Below are positions 1-5,699 of a stretch of 8,066 bases of DNA, piece by piece; the stretch's first letter is position 1; every line of letters starts with the position of its first letter. The stretch spans positions 1 through 8,066 of the forward strand of contig CADCOF010000162.1 in assembly GCA_902802975.1 (NCBI GenBank), written 5' to 3'. Both the position numbers and the translations under genes were made by a program. The DNA is from an uncultured Ruminococcus sp. GTDB lineage: Bacteria; Bacillota; Clostridia; Oscillospirales; Acutalibacteraceae. The notes beneath the pieces were generated by a model, which saw nothing but the letters and a program-made list of their open reading frames with translations, was not told where the DNA came from and did not search any database.

Positions 1-1
1 G

Positions 2-49
2 ACCGACACGGCAGTGGAGACGGTGGCACGGCTGCGAAAGCAGACGTGA
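2..49 (+). CDS. possible 3' end of an upstream gene (partial, unrecognised)
   Basis: Frame 2 is open from the window edge and ends at TGA 47-49, giving the C-terminus TDTAVETVARLRKQT, which looks like an amphipathic helix of an ordinary bacterial protein. The other two forward frames also stay open for a while, but their translations are low-complexity and one runs through the heptamer array, so frame 2 is the best choice. The bases around the stop can form a hairpin (CACG 27-30 / CGTG 45-48 and CTGC 32-35 / GCAG 40-43, with a GAAA loop). Too little is visible to name a family. Confidence 0.3.
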   Translation, partial: TDTAVETVARLRKQT

Positions 50-93
50 CGGAGGGGTTATACTGCGGTAATTTTCGTTTTGGCACAATCTCC

Positions 94-124
94 ATTGCGC
101 ATTGCGCATTGCGAATTGCGAATT
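94..124. repeat. tandem heptamer array ATTGCGM (about 4.4 copies)
   Basis: Two copies of ATTGCGC (94-107) are followed by two of ATTGCGA (108-121) and a partial ATT (122-124). The array is intergenic and sits directly before a small terminator. The 7-bp unit resembles the complement of the GTGCAAT units at the other end of the window (ATTGCAC against ATTGCGC), so the two may belong to one family of short tandem repeats scattered between genes. Confidence 0.85.
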
Positions 125-127
125 AGC

Positions 128-147
128 TAAAAACCTTTCGGTTTTTA
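128..147. terminator. small bidirectional intrinsic terminator
   Basis: A perfect 8-bp stem, TAAAAACC (128-135) with GGTTTTTA (140-147), closes on the loop TTTC. The T-run lies in the right arm and the A-run in the left arm, so the site could end transcripts from either side. It most likely closes the transcript of the gene before glgA. Confidence 0.6.
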
Positions 148-151
148 CACA

Positions 152-169
152 ACTCCACACTCCACACTC
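152..169. repeat. tandem heptamer array ACTCCAC (about 2.6 copies)
   Basis: ACTCCAC occurs at 152-158 and 159-165, followed by ACTC at 166-169. The unit is unrelated in sequence to the array at 94-124 but shares its 7-bp period. It lies between the terminator and the glgA promoter region and codes for nothing recognisable. Confidence 0.7.
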
Positions 170-187
170 AAACAAAGTGCTTACCAT

Positions 188-198
188 TGCTATATAAT
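188..198 (+). promoter_or_regulatory. probable -10 region of the glgA promoter
   Basis: TGC at 188-190 followed by TATATAAT (191-198) offers either an extended -10 (TGC-TATATA) or a consensus TATAAT at 193-198. No convincing -35 hexamer lies 16-18 bases upstream (that region reads TCAAACAAAG), so use of this site would depend on the extended element or an activator. Transcription would start near 205, leaving a very short leader before the ribosome site GGAGG at 207-211. Confidence 0.4.
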
Positions 199-220
199 TG
201 AATAATGGAGGTTATCAAAC

Positions 221-1654
221 ATGAGAGTATTATTTTGCACCAGCGAAGCAAAACCATTTGCAGCGTCCGGCGGTCTGGGCGATGTGGCAGGTTCCTTGCC
301 GCAGGCACTCAGAGCAAGAATGATCGGCTGCAGAGTAGTTATGCCGCTCTACGGCGATATTCCGCAGAGTCTGCGCGACACCATGCACTATATCACAAGC
401 TTTACGGTACCCGTATCATGGCGTCATCAGTACTGCGGCGTTTTTGAGGCGCGCTACAACGGCGTTCTTTACTATTTCATCGACAACGAGTACTACTTCA
501 AGCGCAACGGACTGTATGGTTTCTATGACGATGCAGAGCGTTTTGCGTTTTTCTCGAGAGCATGCCTCGAAATGCTCCCGTATGTTGATTTCAAGCCCGA
601 TGTGATCCACTGCAACGACTGGCAGACATCACTCATTCCGGTTTATTACTACCTGTTCTACTCACATAACGGCTGGTATCACGACATAAAGAGTGTATTC
701 ACAATTCATAATATTCAGTACCAGGGCAAGTACGGCTGGGACCTCAACGAGGACGTTGTGGGTATTCCCGCACAGGACGGAGCCATTCTCGATCAGGACG
801 GCAAGCTCAACATGATGAAGGGTGCTATTGTTTGCTCCACAAAGGTAACGACAGTAAGCCCCAGTTATGCGCTTGAGATCAAAGACCCGTGGTTCAGTCA
901 CGGCTTGGATCCGGCTCTCAACCTATTCCATTACAAGCTTTGCGGTATCCTCAACGGAATCGACAACGCAAGCTACGACCCGGCTACCGATTATCATCTC
1001 TACGCAAACTACACATATGACAATCTCTATGGCAAGAACGAGTGCAAACGCCGTCTTCAGGAGAGACTCAACCTCGACAGAAGAGAAGATATTCCGATTA
1101 TTACTATGGTTTCGAGAATGGTTTCTCACAAGGGTCTTGATCTTGTTCGCGACGGTATCGACAATATTCTTCAGAACAACGATTGTCAGTTCGTTATTCT
1201 CGGTTCCGGCGACGCTGAGTATGAGGACTTCTTCCGCAACCTGCAGTGGAGATATCCGGGCAGAGTATGCTCCTGCTTCGGCTATGTAAACGAGCTTGCA
1301 AGAAAGATTTACTCCGGCGGTGACATCTTCCTTATGCCGTCCAAGAGTGAGCCTTGCGGCTTGTCGCAGATGATCGCTCTGCGTTACGGTAATGTTCCTG
1401 TTGTTCGTGAGGTTGGCGGTCTTAAGGACTCTATCACAGACAGCGGCAACAACGGCGGCAACGGCTTCACATTCCGCAACTACGACACATGGGATATGGT
1501 AAATGCTGTTAACCGTGCAATTCAGGGCTATTGGAACAGAGACGGCTGGATACAGCTCATCTGGAGATGCATGACTTCCAACTATTCCTGGGACAGATCT
1601 GCAAGCGACTACATCAACGTTTACAACGACGCGCTTTCGCAGCCTAATCCGTAA
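221..1654 (+). CDS. glgA: glycogen synthase (ADP-glucose type, GT5)
   Basis: This cytoplasmic enzyme transfers glucose from ADP-glucose to the non-reducing end of an alpha-1,4-glucan, the chain-elongation step of glycogen synthesis. The 477 residues match the family's usual length and both GT-B halves are present. The N-terminal loop is AASGGLGDV (14-22), followed by HCNDWQTSLIP (130-140), HNIQYQG (163-169), VSPSYA (212-217) and GILNGID (242-248). The C-terminal half has SRMVSHKGLDL (298-308) with the conserved Lys304, LGSGD (327-331), SEPCGLSQMIALRYG (376-390) with the catalytic-region Glu377, and VGGLKD (398-403). The ATG is supported by GGAGG at 207-211, nine bases upstream. Oddity: the classical KTGGL motif reads ASGGL, so the ADP-glucose-associated lysine is alanine. 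No glgC, glgD or glgB is visible, and a strong terminator follows, so the gene seems to be transcribed alone. Confidence 0.97.
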   Translation: MRVLFCTSEAKPFAASGGLGDVAGSLPQALRARMIGCRVVMPLYGDIPQSLRDTMHYITSFTVPVSWRHQYCGVFEARYNGVLYYFIDNEYYFKRNGLYGFYDDAERFAFFSRACLEMLPYVDFKPDVIHCNDWQTSLIPVYYYLFYSHNGWYHDIKSVFTIHNIQYQGKYGWDLNEDVVGIPAQDGAILDQDGKLNMMKGAIVCSTKVTTVSPSYALEIKDPWFSHGLDPALNLFHYKLCGILNGIDNASYDPATDYHLYANYTYDNLYGKNECKRRLQERLNLDRREDIPIITMVSRMVSHKGLDLVRDGIDNILQNNDCQFVILGSGDAEYEDFFRNLQWRYPGRVCSCFGYVNELARKIYSGGDIFLMPSKSEPCGLSQMIALRYGNVPVVREVGGLKDSITDSGNNGGNGFTFRNYDTWDMVNAVNRAIQGYWNRDGWIQLIWRCMTSNYSWDRSASDYINVYNDALSQPNP

Positions 1655-1664
1655 TATACAAATT

Positions 1665-1708
1665 AAAAGAGCTTGCTTCTTTATTAAAATAAGGAGCAGG
1701 CTCTTTTT
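1665..1708 (+). terminator. strong intrinsic terminator after glgA
   Basis: A stem of about 17 bp starts 10 bases after the glgA stop. AAAAGAGC (1665-1672) pairs with GCTCTTTT (1700-1707), and the stem continues inward through TTGCTTCTT (1673-1681) against 1691-1699 with two G-T wobbles. The loop is A/T-rich (1682-1690) and a T-run ends at 1708. It separates glgA from the dockerin gene. Confidence 0.9.
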
Positions 1709-1773
1709 ATGCCAATTATTGTCATCAACATATGTAAGTAGGACAAAATCAATGCTGCATATCTCAAAATTAT

Positions 1774-1803
1774 TTGAACTCTTGTAATTTTTTATGATAA
1801 AAT
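1774..1803 (+). promoter_or_regulatory. possible second, upstream sigma-A promoter
   Basis: TTGAAC (1774-1779) and TAAAAT (1798-1803) are 18 bases apart and point toward the dockerin gene. The region is very A/T-rich, so a chance match is quite likely. If real, it would add a longer leader upstream of the better promoter at 1816-1844. Confidence 0.3.
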
Positions 1804-1815
1804 TGAAACTTGTGC

Positions 1816-1844
1816 TTGAATTTTGTTCATATATGTGGTAGAAT
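1816..1844 (+). promoter_or_regulatory. sigma-A promoter of the dockerin-protein gene
   Basis: The -35 hexamer TTGAAT (1816-1821) and the -10 hexamer TAGAAT (1839-1844) are exactly 17 bases apart, and TGG directly before the -10 makes it an extended -10. Transcription should start near 1851, giving an untranslated leader of about 67 bases. AGGGAG at 1902-1907 is the likely ribosome site, 10 bases before ATG 1918. No riboswitch-like fold was recognised in the leader. Confidence 0.7.
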
Positions 1845-1917
1845 ATAAGCGTACATAAACTTAGAAAGCTGATCATACGTGAATGACGGCTTAAATAAAG
1901 AAGGGAGCAATTAAGTT

Positions 1918-2988
1918 ATGAACAAGAAGAGACTTTTGTCTGCGATCCTGGCAGCAGCTATGATCGTAGCAGCAGCAAGTACTTCGATATCTGCAAGCGC
2001 AGCTGCAGTTGAAGAAGAGACCTCCGGTGCTACAGGTACTATCAAATTTGATCCCGGTGATTGGAACTCAAAGAAGATTTACTTCTACATTTGGGACGAT
2101 CAGACAGGCGAGTGCGCAAGCAAGAACGGTTGGACAGCAGACAATATGTGGGGCTCAAAGAAGATCGCAGGCAAAAAACTTGACGACGGTACTTTTGAGT
2201 CTTATGAGTTTGAAATGCCCGAAGACCATGACCTCTTTGTTATTTTCTATGATCCCGACAAAGGCGCACAGACATTGGACTGCTACATCAACGCAGATGC
2301 ATTTGGCGATACAGCAAAGAGAACAGGCGAGATACTCGAGAACCCCGTTGACTCGGAGAAGAGTGCTTTCCCGGTTAAGTTCGAGAAATCCGGCTTGACA
2401 ACAAAACTCCACATCACTTCTTCAGGTAAAATTCAGGGCGAAATCATCACTCCCAACATGAACCCCGCTAAGGAAGTAGCAAACTTTATTGTTAATAACT
2501 ATGGCGCGGTTGATAAGGTTACAAGTGAGCCGGTTGTTACACTCGACGGCATTAAGGCTGCTCTCACAGCATTTAAGGTAACTCCCGATCAGGTATGGGC
2601 AGAAGCTCAGCAGATGGAGCAGATTAAGCAGCTCGATCCAGCTACAGTTGCACAGATTCAGGCTGTTGTTGCATCACTGGCACAGCCCGACCCCGATCCT
2701 CAGCCCGATCCCGATCCTCAGCCCGACCCCGATCCTCAGCCCGACCCCGATCCCAAGCCCACAGGTGCTACAAAGATCGGTCAGACAGTTGACGGCGTTA
2801 TAATCGGTGACGTTGACGGCGACGAGAATATCACAGCGTCCGACGCACTTATGGCTCTTCGTGCAAGCGTTGATCTTGCGGAACTCAATGACACTCAGGC
2901 TAAAGCAGCAGATATTGACGAAGACAACGTTGTAGACAGCTATGACGCACTCATGATCATCAGAAATTCTGTAGGTCTTGACAAGTAA
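1918..2988 (+). CDS. secreted protein with C-terminal type I dockerin
   Basis: The product is exported and should dock through its C-terminus onto a cohesin of a cell-surface or free scaffold. In order along 356 residues: a Sec signal peptide (basic MNKKR, hydrophobic core 6-20, cleavage probably after the SASA run at 25-28); a predicted beta-rich domain at about 38-180 (aromatic IYFYIWDD 54-61, IFYDPDKG 109-116, GDTAKRTGEILENP 130-143); a helical stretch at about 184-256; a (PDPDPQ)n linker at 257-281; and a dockerin at about 290-356. Both dockerin repeats keep calcium-loop acids (D298, D300, D302, D309; D332, D334, D336, D343). The N-terminal domain resembles, from memory, a recurrent non-catalytic module of Ruminococcus dockerin proteins, some of them linked to starch binding. 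No hydrolase motif was seen. It is a single gene bounded by its own promoter and terminator. Dockerin confidence is high; glucan binding is inferred. Confidence 0.9.
   Translation: MNKKRLLSAILAAAMIVAAASTSISASAAAVEEETSGATGTIKFDPGDWNSKKIYFYIWDDQTGECASKNGWTADNMWGSKKIAGKKLDDGTFESYEFEMPEDHDLFVIFYDPDKGAQTLDCYINADAFGDTAKRTGEILENPVDSEKSAFPVKFEKSGLTTKLHITSSGKIQGEIITPNMNPAKEVANFIVNNYGAVDKVTSEPVVTLDGIKAALTAFKVTPDQVWAEAQQMEQIKQLDPATVAQIQAVVASLAQPDPDPQPDPDPQPDPDPQPDPDPKPTGATKIGQTVDGVIIGDVDGDENITASDALMALRASVDLAELNDTQAKAADIDEDNVVDSYDALMIIRNSVGLDK
2686..2757 (+). repeat. four tandem 18-bp units encoding the PDPDPQ linker
   Basis: CCCGACCCCGATCCTCAG is repeated four times in frame (2686-2703, 2704-2721, 2722-2739, 2740-2757). 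The differences are few: a GAC/GAT swap in unit 2, and CCCAAG replacing CCTCAG at the end of unit 4. Near-identity at DNA level suggests recent expansion, so linker length may vary between strains. It encodes the flexible acidic linker between the helical region and the dockerin. Confidence 0.95.
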
Positions 2989-3021
2989 TTATTAAAATTA
3001 TTAATCAAAACACAAATACAG

Positions 3022-3056
3022 ACAGGGAACAGTTTTGCGCTGCTCCCTGTTTTTTT
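3022..3056 (+). terminator. intrinsic terminator after the dockerin gene
   Basis: ACAGGGA (3022-3028) pairs with TCCCTGT (3044-3050). After one A-C mismatch the stem continues with CAG (3030-3032) and CTG (3040-3042), and a run of seven T ends at 3056. A TTG at 3035, in frame with the downstream DUF421 gene, lies in this hairpin loop and is therefore an unlikely start. Confidence 0.93.
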
Positions 3057-3100
3057 GCATAATTTTACGTTGGCTGTGCAATAATATCTACGGTGATATT

Positions 3101-3766
3101 ATGCTAATTACAATTATCCGCACAGCTATATTGTACGCGGTGATTATTTCCGGAGTGCGGTTCATGGGAAAACGGCAAATAAGCGACCTGCAAACAACCG
3201 AGCTGGTGGTCACGATGCTTATATCCGATCTAGCGTCAATGGCACTGCAAACTCCGTCCACACCGCTTATGTACGGACTTATACCTATGGGAGTGCTGAT
3301 TGTGATGGAAGTTATTCTTTCGGGCGCAATGATAAGTTCCGGAAAATTAAGGCGGCTTATCTGCGGCAATCCGGTTGTAGTTATCAACAACGGAGAAGTG
3401 GACAATGTGCAGCTGCGCAGGCTTAGAATGAGTGTGCTCGACCTTGAAGAGGCACTGCGCCAGCAGAGTATTTTTTCATTCAAAGATGTGAAATATGCCA
3501 TTGTTGAAACTAACGGAACACTAAGCGTTCTTAAAACGCCCGAAGCGGACAATCCGACAGTGGGCGATATCGGTCTTACTCCCACAGAAAAAGAGATAGA
3601 GGTGATTGTTATCAGCGACGGTGAACTGAATATAGGGGCACTGGATTTTTGTGGCGCAAATAAATCAGATGTGATGCACATACTAAAGAAAAAACACCTT
3701 GAACCGAAAGATATAATGATGATGACGATGGATAAAAATATGAATTATAATATTACAAAGAAGTGA
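3101..3766 (+). CDS. DUF421 / YetF-family membrane protein
   Basis: The 221-residue product has three predicted membrane segments (about 3-20, 33-50, 58-78) and a cytosolic C-terminal part. Family hallmarks are RFMGKRQISDLQTTELV (20-36) after the first segment, GNPVVVINNGEV (89-100), LRRLRMSVLDLEEALR (105-120), and VKYAIVETNGTLSVL (130-144). From established knowledge, DUF421 proteins include YetF and YdfS of Bacillus and the 2Duf protein, which are connected with the spore inner membrane and spore resistance; the molecular role is unsettled. I chose ATG 3101 because it begins exactly at the first membrane segment and has GGTGA at 3092-3096. The longer reading from TTG 3035 starts inside the upstream terminator. 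It is first of four co-directional genes, nine bases before the DUF4363 gene, so a spore-envelope role linked to the germinant receptor is the natural inference. Confidence 0.9.
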   Translation: MLITIIRTAILYAVIISGVRFMGKRQISDLQTTELVVTMLISDLASMALQTPSTPLMYGLIPMGVLIVMEVILSGAMISSGKLRRLICGNPVVVINNGEVDNVQLRRLRMSVLDLEEALRQQSIFSFKDVKYAIVETNGTLSVLKTPEADNPTVGDIGLTPTEKEIEVIVISDGELNIGALDFCGANKSDVMHILKKKHLEPKDIMMMTMDKNMNYNITKK

Positions 3767-3775
3767 ATTTATTAT

Positions 3776-4153
3776 ATGAATAAAGTGTATACAGCATGGG
3801 GTATACTTATGCTGATAATATTGCTTGGTTTTGCCGAACGTTACACGGCGGAGAATGTCGCCGAGAGTATTATAGAAGCGTCATACAACGCAAATGAAGC
3901 CGCTGTAAGCAAATCACCCGACACGTACAAATTGTGCCATGATATGTTCGATATCTGGCAGCGCAAAAAAACTGTGCTGCAAATATTCTATCCTCACCCC
4001 GATCTTGACAGTACGGATATCGCGCTGCACTCTGCGGAAATATTTGCGCAGTACGGAGATTATGTCAATGCTTGCGTTATGATCAAAACAGTCTGCAACA
4101 AAATGGAATCGATAAAAGATGGTGAATTGATATCATATACAAATCTGCTGTAA
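3776..4153 (+). CDS. DUF4363 family protein
   Basis: A 125-residue protein with one N-terminal membrane anchor (about 7-22, WGILMLIILLGF) and a helical remainder predicted outside the cytoplasm. The pattern of W61 in DIWQRKK, the FYPHPDLD segment (71-78), a long helix, and a C-terminus ending SYTNLL matches what I recall of DUF4363, a clostridial family commonly found beside DUF421 genes. No enzymatic motif is visible. The start ATG 3776 is nine bases after the DUF421 stop, with only a weak purine-rich site (AAGAAGTGA, 3758-3766) ahead of it, which suggests translational coupling. The next gene's reading frame opens at 4126, before this stop codon. Function is unknown; operon position suggests a partner of DUF421 in the spore membrane. 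Confidence 0.75.
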   Translation: MNKVYTAWGILMLIILLGFAERYTAENVAESIIEASYNANEAAVSKSPDTYKLCHDMFDIWQRKKTVLQIFYPHPDLDSTDIALHSAEIFAQYGDYVNACVMIKTVCNKMESIKDGELISYTNLL

Positions 4154-4230
4154 ATACGGAAATTTCCTCCTCAATAAATGAAAACGCCGCACTTTTACGC
4201 AAATATTTCGGCGGTGCGTCCGATCTCACT

Positions 4231-5508
4231 TTGCGCGCAGTCTGCACTCAAAACGATATTCCCAATGTTTTAGTTGCATCTATGGAGGGACTTGCGGACA
4301 AAGAGCTGATCACAATGTCTGTTATGAGTCGGCTAAACGAACTCCCGCCGGGAGGAGATAACGCGCCCGACTTAATTTGGCGTGACCTGTGCGCGCGCAT
4401 TGTGACGTGCAGCGACATAAAAACAGTTGCCACGATCAACGAGGCTGCGGAGCTTATGATGGCTGGCTTTGCTTGTGTTTTTGTGTGCGGATGCAAAAAA
4501 GCTTTGGCTGTCGGCGTGCAGGGGTATGCATACCGCGGTATTGAAGAACCCGAAACAGAAATACTACAGCGAGGAAGCAGAGAAGGCTTCATTGAGCCGA
4601 TGAAGATCAATATTTCGCTTTTGCGCAGGAGAGTCAAGTCGCCCGACCTCAGGCTTGAGTCGCTGAAAGTTGGGGACACCGTGCCTGTAGACGTTACGAT
4701 CTGTTATCTTGCGGGTGCGGCGTCTTCTTCTTTGATAGATGATATTAAACTGCGTTTGGGCGATGTGCATTTTCAAAGCGCGTTCACATCGGGCTGCCTG
4801 AGAAAATATCTTGAGGACGGGCACACGCTTTTTTCGGGTGTGGGAGTGAGCGAACGCCCCGACACCGTGTGCGCGAAGCTGTGCGAGGGGAAAGCGGCGA
4901 TAATCGTTGACGGAACGCCGAGCGTGCTTATAGTGCCGCATTTGATGAAGGAAAACTTCACAACGCTGGACGATTATTCCGCCCACCCGTACTTTGCAGC
5001 GATAACGAGGTGGTTCAAATACGCGGCTTTTGCGATTTCAATATTACTGCCGGGAGTGTATGCGGCACTGGCGGGTTTTTCGCCCGAGTTTTTTCCGAAT
5101 GAGCTGCTAACACGAGTTACAACGTCGGTATCCAAAACGCCTTTTTCGGTATTCACTGAGGTACTTCTCTTCACTTTTATATATGAGATCATGAGAGAAG
5201 CCGGACTGCGTCTCCCAAAAACGCTGGGACATGCCGTGAGCATAATCGGCGGACTTGTAATCGGAGACACCGCGGTGACGTCAGGCTTTATCGGCGCACC
5301 AACATTAATGATAGTCGCTTTGACGGTTATATGTTCGTATGTTATCCCTGATCTGTACGCGCCTATCTCGCTGCTGCGATTTTTATTTATAATAGCAGGA
5401 GGATTATGGGGCGTATGGGGAGTTGCGGCACTGCTGTGCCTGGTGATGTTGGAACTGTGTGCGAAGAAAAGTCTTGGAGAAGAATATGTATTGAAAAATA
5501 AAGCATAA
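4231..5508 (+). CDS. spore germination receptor A subunit (GerA family)
   Basis: This is the A subunit of a nutrient germinant receptor, an inner-spore-membrane complex that triggers germination. From TTG 4231 it is 425 residues. It has a large soluble N-terminal domain with RGSREGFIEPMKINISLLRR (114-133), matching the family's GPREGF...NI.L.RRR block, and DGTPSVLIVPHL (227-238). A membrane domain from about 262 has helices near 262-282, 305-322, 335-372 and 381-408. Further family blocks are LLPGVYAALAGF (272-283), REAGLRLP (322-329) and LVIGDTAVTSG (342-352). The start is uncertain: conserved-looking sequence continues upstream in the same frame (LLRKYFGGASDLTLR, 4192-4236) back to TGA 4123-4125, but no ATG, GTG or TTG occurs there. 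True length is probably 440-460 residues, from a rare start such as ATT, ATC or ATA, unless the assembly or the gene carries an indel. It follows DUF4363 and precedes the B-C fusion. Confidence 0.9.
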   Translation: MRAVCTQNDIPNVLVASMEGLADKELITMSVMSRLNELPPGGDNAPDLIWRDLCARIVTCSDIKTVATINEAAELMMAGFACVFVCGCKKALAVGVQGYAYRGIEEPETEILQRGSREGFIEPMKINISLLRRRVKSPDLRLESLKVGDTVPVDVTICYLAGAASSSLIDDIKLRLGDVHFQSAFTSGCLRKYLEDGHTLFSGVGVSERPDTVCAKLCEGKAAIIVDGTPSVLIVPHLMKENFTTLDDYSAHPYFAAITRWFKYAAFAISILLPGVYAALAGFSPEFFPNELLTRVTTSVSKTPFSVFTEVLLFTFIYEIMREAGLRLPKTLGHAVSIIGGLVIGDTAVTSGFIGAPTLMIVALTVICSYVIPDLYAPISLLRFLFIIAGGLWGVWGVAALLCLVMLELCAKKSLGEEYVLKNKA

Positions 5509-5510
5509 CT

Positions 5511-5672
5511 AAAAGTTTTTTGTCCAAATTTTTTTCAAAAAAGTTGGCGAGGTTCGGGTGGCGGGTCTCCAGTGGAGACCTCGTCGAAGACGAAGCACCG
5601 TTGGCAACGGCTTTCAGCCGACCGAACCGGTTGGGAACCGTCCCCGACGGCAGGCGAGACCCAAAGCCCCGA
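5511..5672. repeat. GC-rich palindromic intergenic element, probably a dispersed repeat
   Basis: The element begins with an A/T stem (TTTTTTG 5516-5522 / CAAAAAA 5536-5542). Then follow GGTCTCC-AGT-GGAGACC (5564-5580) and five palindromes of exact 5-3-5 form at 5581-5593, 5598-5610, 5608-5620, 5628-5640 and 5638-5650. Long-range pairings compete with these: GGTTCGG (5551-5557) with CCGAACC (5622-5628), GGGTCTC (5563-5569) with GAGACCC (5656-5662), and TCGGG (5554-5558) with CCCGA (5668-5672). The stretch is much richer in G+C than its flanks and no gene is recognisable in it. The A/T lead-in TTTTTTCAAAAAAGTTGGCG resembles, from memory, intergenic repeats common in Oscillospiraceae. It sits inside the operon, 3-164 bases after the gerA stop. 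Confidence 0.7.
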
Positions 5673-5687
5673 TGGAATTGATGAAAA

Positions 5688-5694
5688 AGAGGTG
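5688..5694 (+). promoter_or_regulatory. ribosome binding site fixing the TTG start at 5700
   Basis: AGAGGTG lies five bases before TTG 5700. The fusion-gene frame is closed upstream by TGA 5682-5684 and contains no other ATG, GTG or TTG before 5700, so this site effectively decides the start. Confidence 0.75.
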
Positions 5695-5699
5695 CCATC

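Noticed and set aside
923..1876. Long minus-strand reading frame (317 codons) across the 3' half of glgA and its terminator
   Set aside because: It is antisense to a clear GT5 gene, runs through a strong terminator, and its product shows no recognisable domain. It is a frame shadow.
2686..2757. Tandem repeats as a CRISPR array
   Set aside because: The units are contiguous, have no spacers, and encode an in-frame Asp-Pro linker.
3057..3086. Sigma-G-like promoter GCATA (3057-3061), 18 bases, AATAATA (3080-3086) before the DUF421 gene
   Set aside because: The fit is tempting for a spore operon, but the -10 lacks the leading C and the start would fall near 3093, cutting into the ribosome site at 3092-3096. 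Not strong enough to annotate without transcript data.
3035..3100. TTG 3035 as the start of the DUF421 gene
   Set aside because: The codon is in the loop of an intrinsic terminator, has no ribosome site, and adds residues before the family's normal first membrane segment. ATG 3101 fits better.
4127..4153. Programmed -1 frameshift joining DUF4363 to the GerA-type protein
   Set aside because: The frames are related by -1 and overlap at 4126-4150, but no slippery heptamer or downstream structure is apparent, and DUF4363 seems complete at its own stop.
5511..5699. Riboswitch or T-box leader upstream of the fusion gene
   Set aside because: No conserved riboswitch or T-box motif could be recognised, and there is no terminator or antiterminator with a T-run just before the ribosome site. 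A structured repeat is the simpler reading.
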